Positions 6,296-7,505 of a stretch of DNA of 7,505 bases are shown one piece after another (positions within the stretch are counted from its first letter, which is position 1; each line of letters begins with the position of its first letter). Source of the stretch: Acidobacteriaceae bacterium. GTDB lineage: Bacteria; Acidobacteriota; Terriglobia; Terriglobales; Acidobacteriaceae. Location of the stretch: NCBI GenBank assembly GCA_025929125.1, contig JAICMT010000065.1, positions 1 to 7,505 on the forward strand. Direction: 5' to 3'. The position numbers and the translations under genes were made by a program. The notes under the pieces are model-generated. The model saw nothing but the letters and a program-made list of their open reading frames with translations, made no database searches and was not told the origin of the DNA.

Positions 6296-7505
6296 ATGAT
6301 GCGAATCGGTGGAACTCGATGGCTAGCGTGCCTGATTGCAGTGGCACTGGCAGGTGCCGGTGCGTGGGCTCAGTCTCCAGCACCTGTGGTGGTTAAGCTC
6401 TCGATCCATGACACCATCCAGCCGATCACCGCAGACTACCTGAAGCGTGGGCTGGACGAGGCCGCAGGGCGGCATGCCCAGGCGGTGCTGCTATCGTTGG
6501 GGACACCGGGCGGCTTGCTGACTTCGACCCGCGAGATGGTCGCGACGATTGAGGCTTCGCCGGTGCCAGTGATTGTCTTCGTCGAGCCCGCAGGCAGCCG
6601 TGCAGGCTCCGCCGGATTCTTTCTCCTCGAAGCGGCCGACGTGGCGGCCATGGCTCCCGGGACGAATGCAGGCGCATCGCACCCCATCCTCGAAGGCCAG
6701 ACGATGGATCCGGTGCTAAAGCAGAAGGTCGAGAACGATGCCGCGGCGTTTCTGCGCTCCTACGTCACGGTGCGTGGGCGCGATGCAGCGGCGGCCGAGG
6801 ATGCAGTGCGCAACTCAAAGTCCTACAGCGAGGCGGAAGCTCTCAAGCTGGGGCTGATCGACGCAGTGGCGTCCGACGACGCGACGCTGCTGCACCAGCT
6901 GGATGGGCGGACCATCAAACGCTTCCACGGCGAGACCGAGACATTGCGTTTGGCGGGCGCGCAGGTAGAGCTGGTGCCGCCTTCCCTCCGCGAGCGGCTG
7001 CTGACCAGACTCACCAGCCCGGACCTCGATGTGCTGTTGCTGGTCTGCGGGGCCCTGCTGATTTATCTCGAGTTCAACGTACCGGGTACGATTGTGCCGG
7101 GTGCGCTTGGCACAGTGCTGCTGCTGCTCGCCTTGTTCGGATTCAATATGCTGCCGGTGCAGCATACCGCGGTGCTGCTGCTGATTGCTGCGCTGGCGCT
7201 GATGGTCTTGGAGGCGAAGTTTGCAAGCCATGGTGTGTTGGCGATTGCCGGCGTTGTCTGCCTCGTGTTCGGACTCGCAACTCTGGTGAACGGACCGTTG
7301 CCGGAGATGCGGGTGCACTATGCTGTGGCGGCCGGCGCTGGGATCGGGTTTGGGTTGATCACCTTTACTCTGGCGTGGATTGCGCTGCAAGCCCGGAACA
7401 GCAAGCGGCTGACCGGGCCTGAGGCCATGGTGGGCCATGTGGCGGTTGCTATGACTCCACTTGCGCCGACCGGGCAGGTCGAAGTGCGCGGGGAAATTTG
7501 GGCAG
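6296..7505 (+). CDS. Long-form NfeD membrane serine protease (truncated by window end)
   Basis: This is an NfeD-family protein with an N-terminal ClpP-like protease domain, of the type whose archaeal homologue PH1510 cleaves the hydrophobic C-terminus of a stomatin-like partner. The 403 visible codons encode a signal peptide (about 1-25, AWA before the cleavage site), then the protease domain: LGTPGGLL (68-75) for the oxyanion loop, RAGSAGFF (102-109) with nucleophile Ser105, MAPGTNAGASHP (119-130), and Lys144 in KQKVENDAAAF. Lys144 aligns with the catalytic Lys of PH1510, so the Ser-Lys dyad is intact. Five membrane segments follow at about 244-260, 263-283, 289-307, 310-332 and 340-364. The C-terminal NfeD OB-fold begins at about 373 (TGPEAMVGHVAV) and is cut by the window edge, not by a stop. 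The family is usually next to a slipin/SPFH gene, which would lie to the right if present. It is very likely co-transcribed with the TPR gene. Confidence 0.92.
   Translation, partial: MMRIGGTRWLACLIAVALAGAGAWAQSPAPVVVKLSIHDTIQPITADYLKRGLDEAAGRHAQAVLLSLGTPGGLLTSTREMVATIEASPVPVIVFVEPAGSRAGSAGFFLLEAADVAAMAPGTNAGASHPILEGQTMDPVLKQKVENDAAAFLRSYVTVRGRDAAAAEDAVRNSKSYSEAEALKLGLIDAVASDDATLLHQLDGRTIKRFHGETETLRLAGAQVELVPPSLRERLLTRLTSPDLDVLLLVCGALLIYLEFNVPGTIVPGALGTVLLLLALFGFNMLPVQHTAVLLLIAALALMVLEAKFASHGVLAIAGVVCLVFGLATLVNGPLPEMRVHYAVAAGAGIGFGLITFTLAWIALQARNSKRLTGPEAMVGHVAVAMTPLAPTGQVEVRGEIWA

Noticed and set aside
6815..7438. Minus-strand Gln/Arg/His-rich frame across nfeD.
   Set aside because: Its biased composition is the complement of Leu/Ala codons in the NfeD membrane segments, so it is not a real gene.

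Overview
The window (7,505 bases, moderately GC-rich) looks like chromosomal DNA of a soil-type bacterium, most probably an Acidobacteriota member of the Terriglobales/Acidobacteriaceae kind. That assignment is an inference. It rests on a hopanoid-modifying radical SAM protein (HpnJ) beside secreted TolB-like/TPR and NfeD proteins, on -10-like motifs placed close to start codons, and on overall composition. No marker gene fixes the taxon.

Layout. Bases 1-498 hold no gene I can name. They carry a 6-bp-stem inverted repeat (82-97), a 19-bp perfect tandem direct repeat (300-318 and 320-338), a good sigma70-like promoter reading leftwards (388-415) and a GC-rich hairpin just past the next gene's stop. 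A flavin reductase-like FMN-binding protein is encoded on the minus strand (499-1137). Its start faces hpnJ on the plus strand (1369-2859) across a divergent intergenic region of about 230 bp. hpnJ ends at a convincing Rho-independent terminator (2900-2932). It is followed by a GT39/ArnT-like integral membrane glycosyltransferase (2987-4546). A TATAAT box at 4591 then starts a tight two-gene unit: an exported TolB-like + TPR repeat protein (4621-6273) and, 22 bp later, a long-form NfeD membrane serine protease (6296 to the window end, truncated in its C-terminal OB domain).

How the genes may work together. All four plus-strand products relate to the cell envelope: hopanoid head-group tailoring, lipid-linked sugar transfer, a periplasmic scaffold and membrane-protein quality control. 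Only the TPR-nfeD pair has spacing that strongly implies co-transcription. hpnJ is separated from the glycosyltransferase by a terminator, and the other hopanoid genes are not in the window.

I found no CRISPR array, rRNA, tRNA or complete mobile element. The most unusual material is the repeat/promoter arrangement in 260-415, the leaderless-type promoter placement before hpnJ and the glycosyltransferase, and the TolB/TPR-NfeD pairing.
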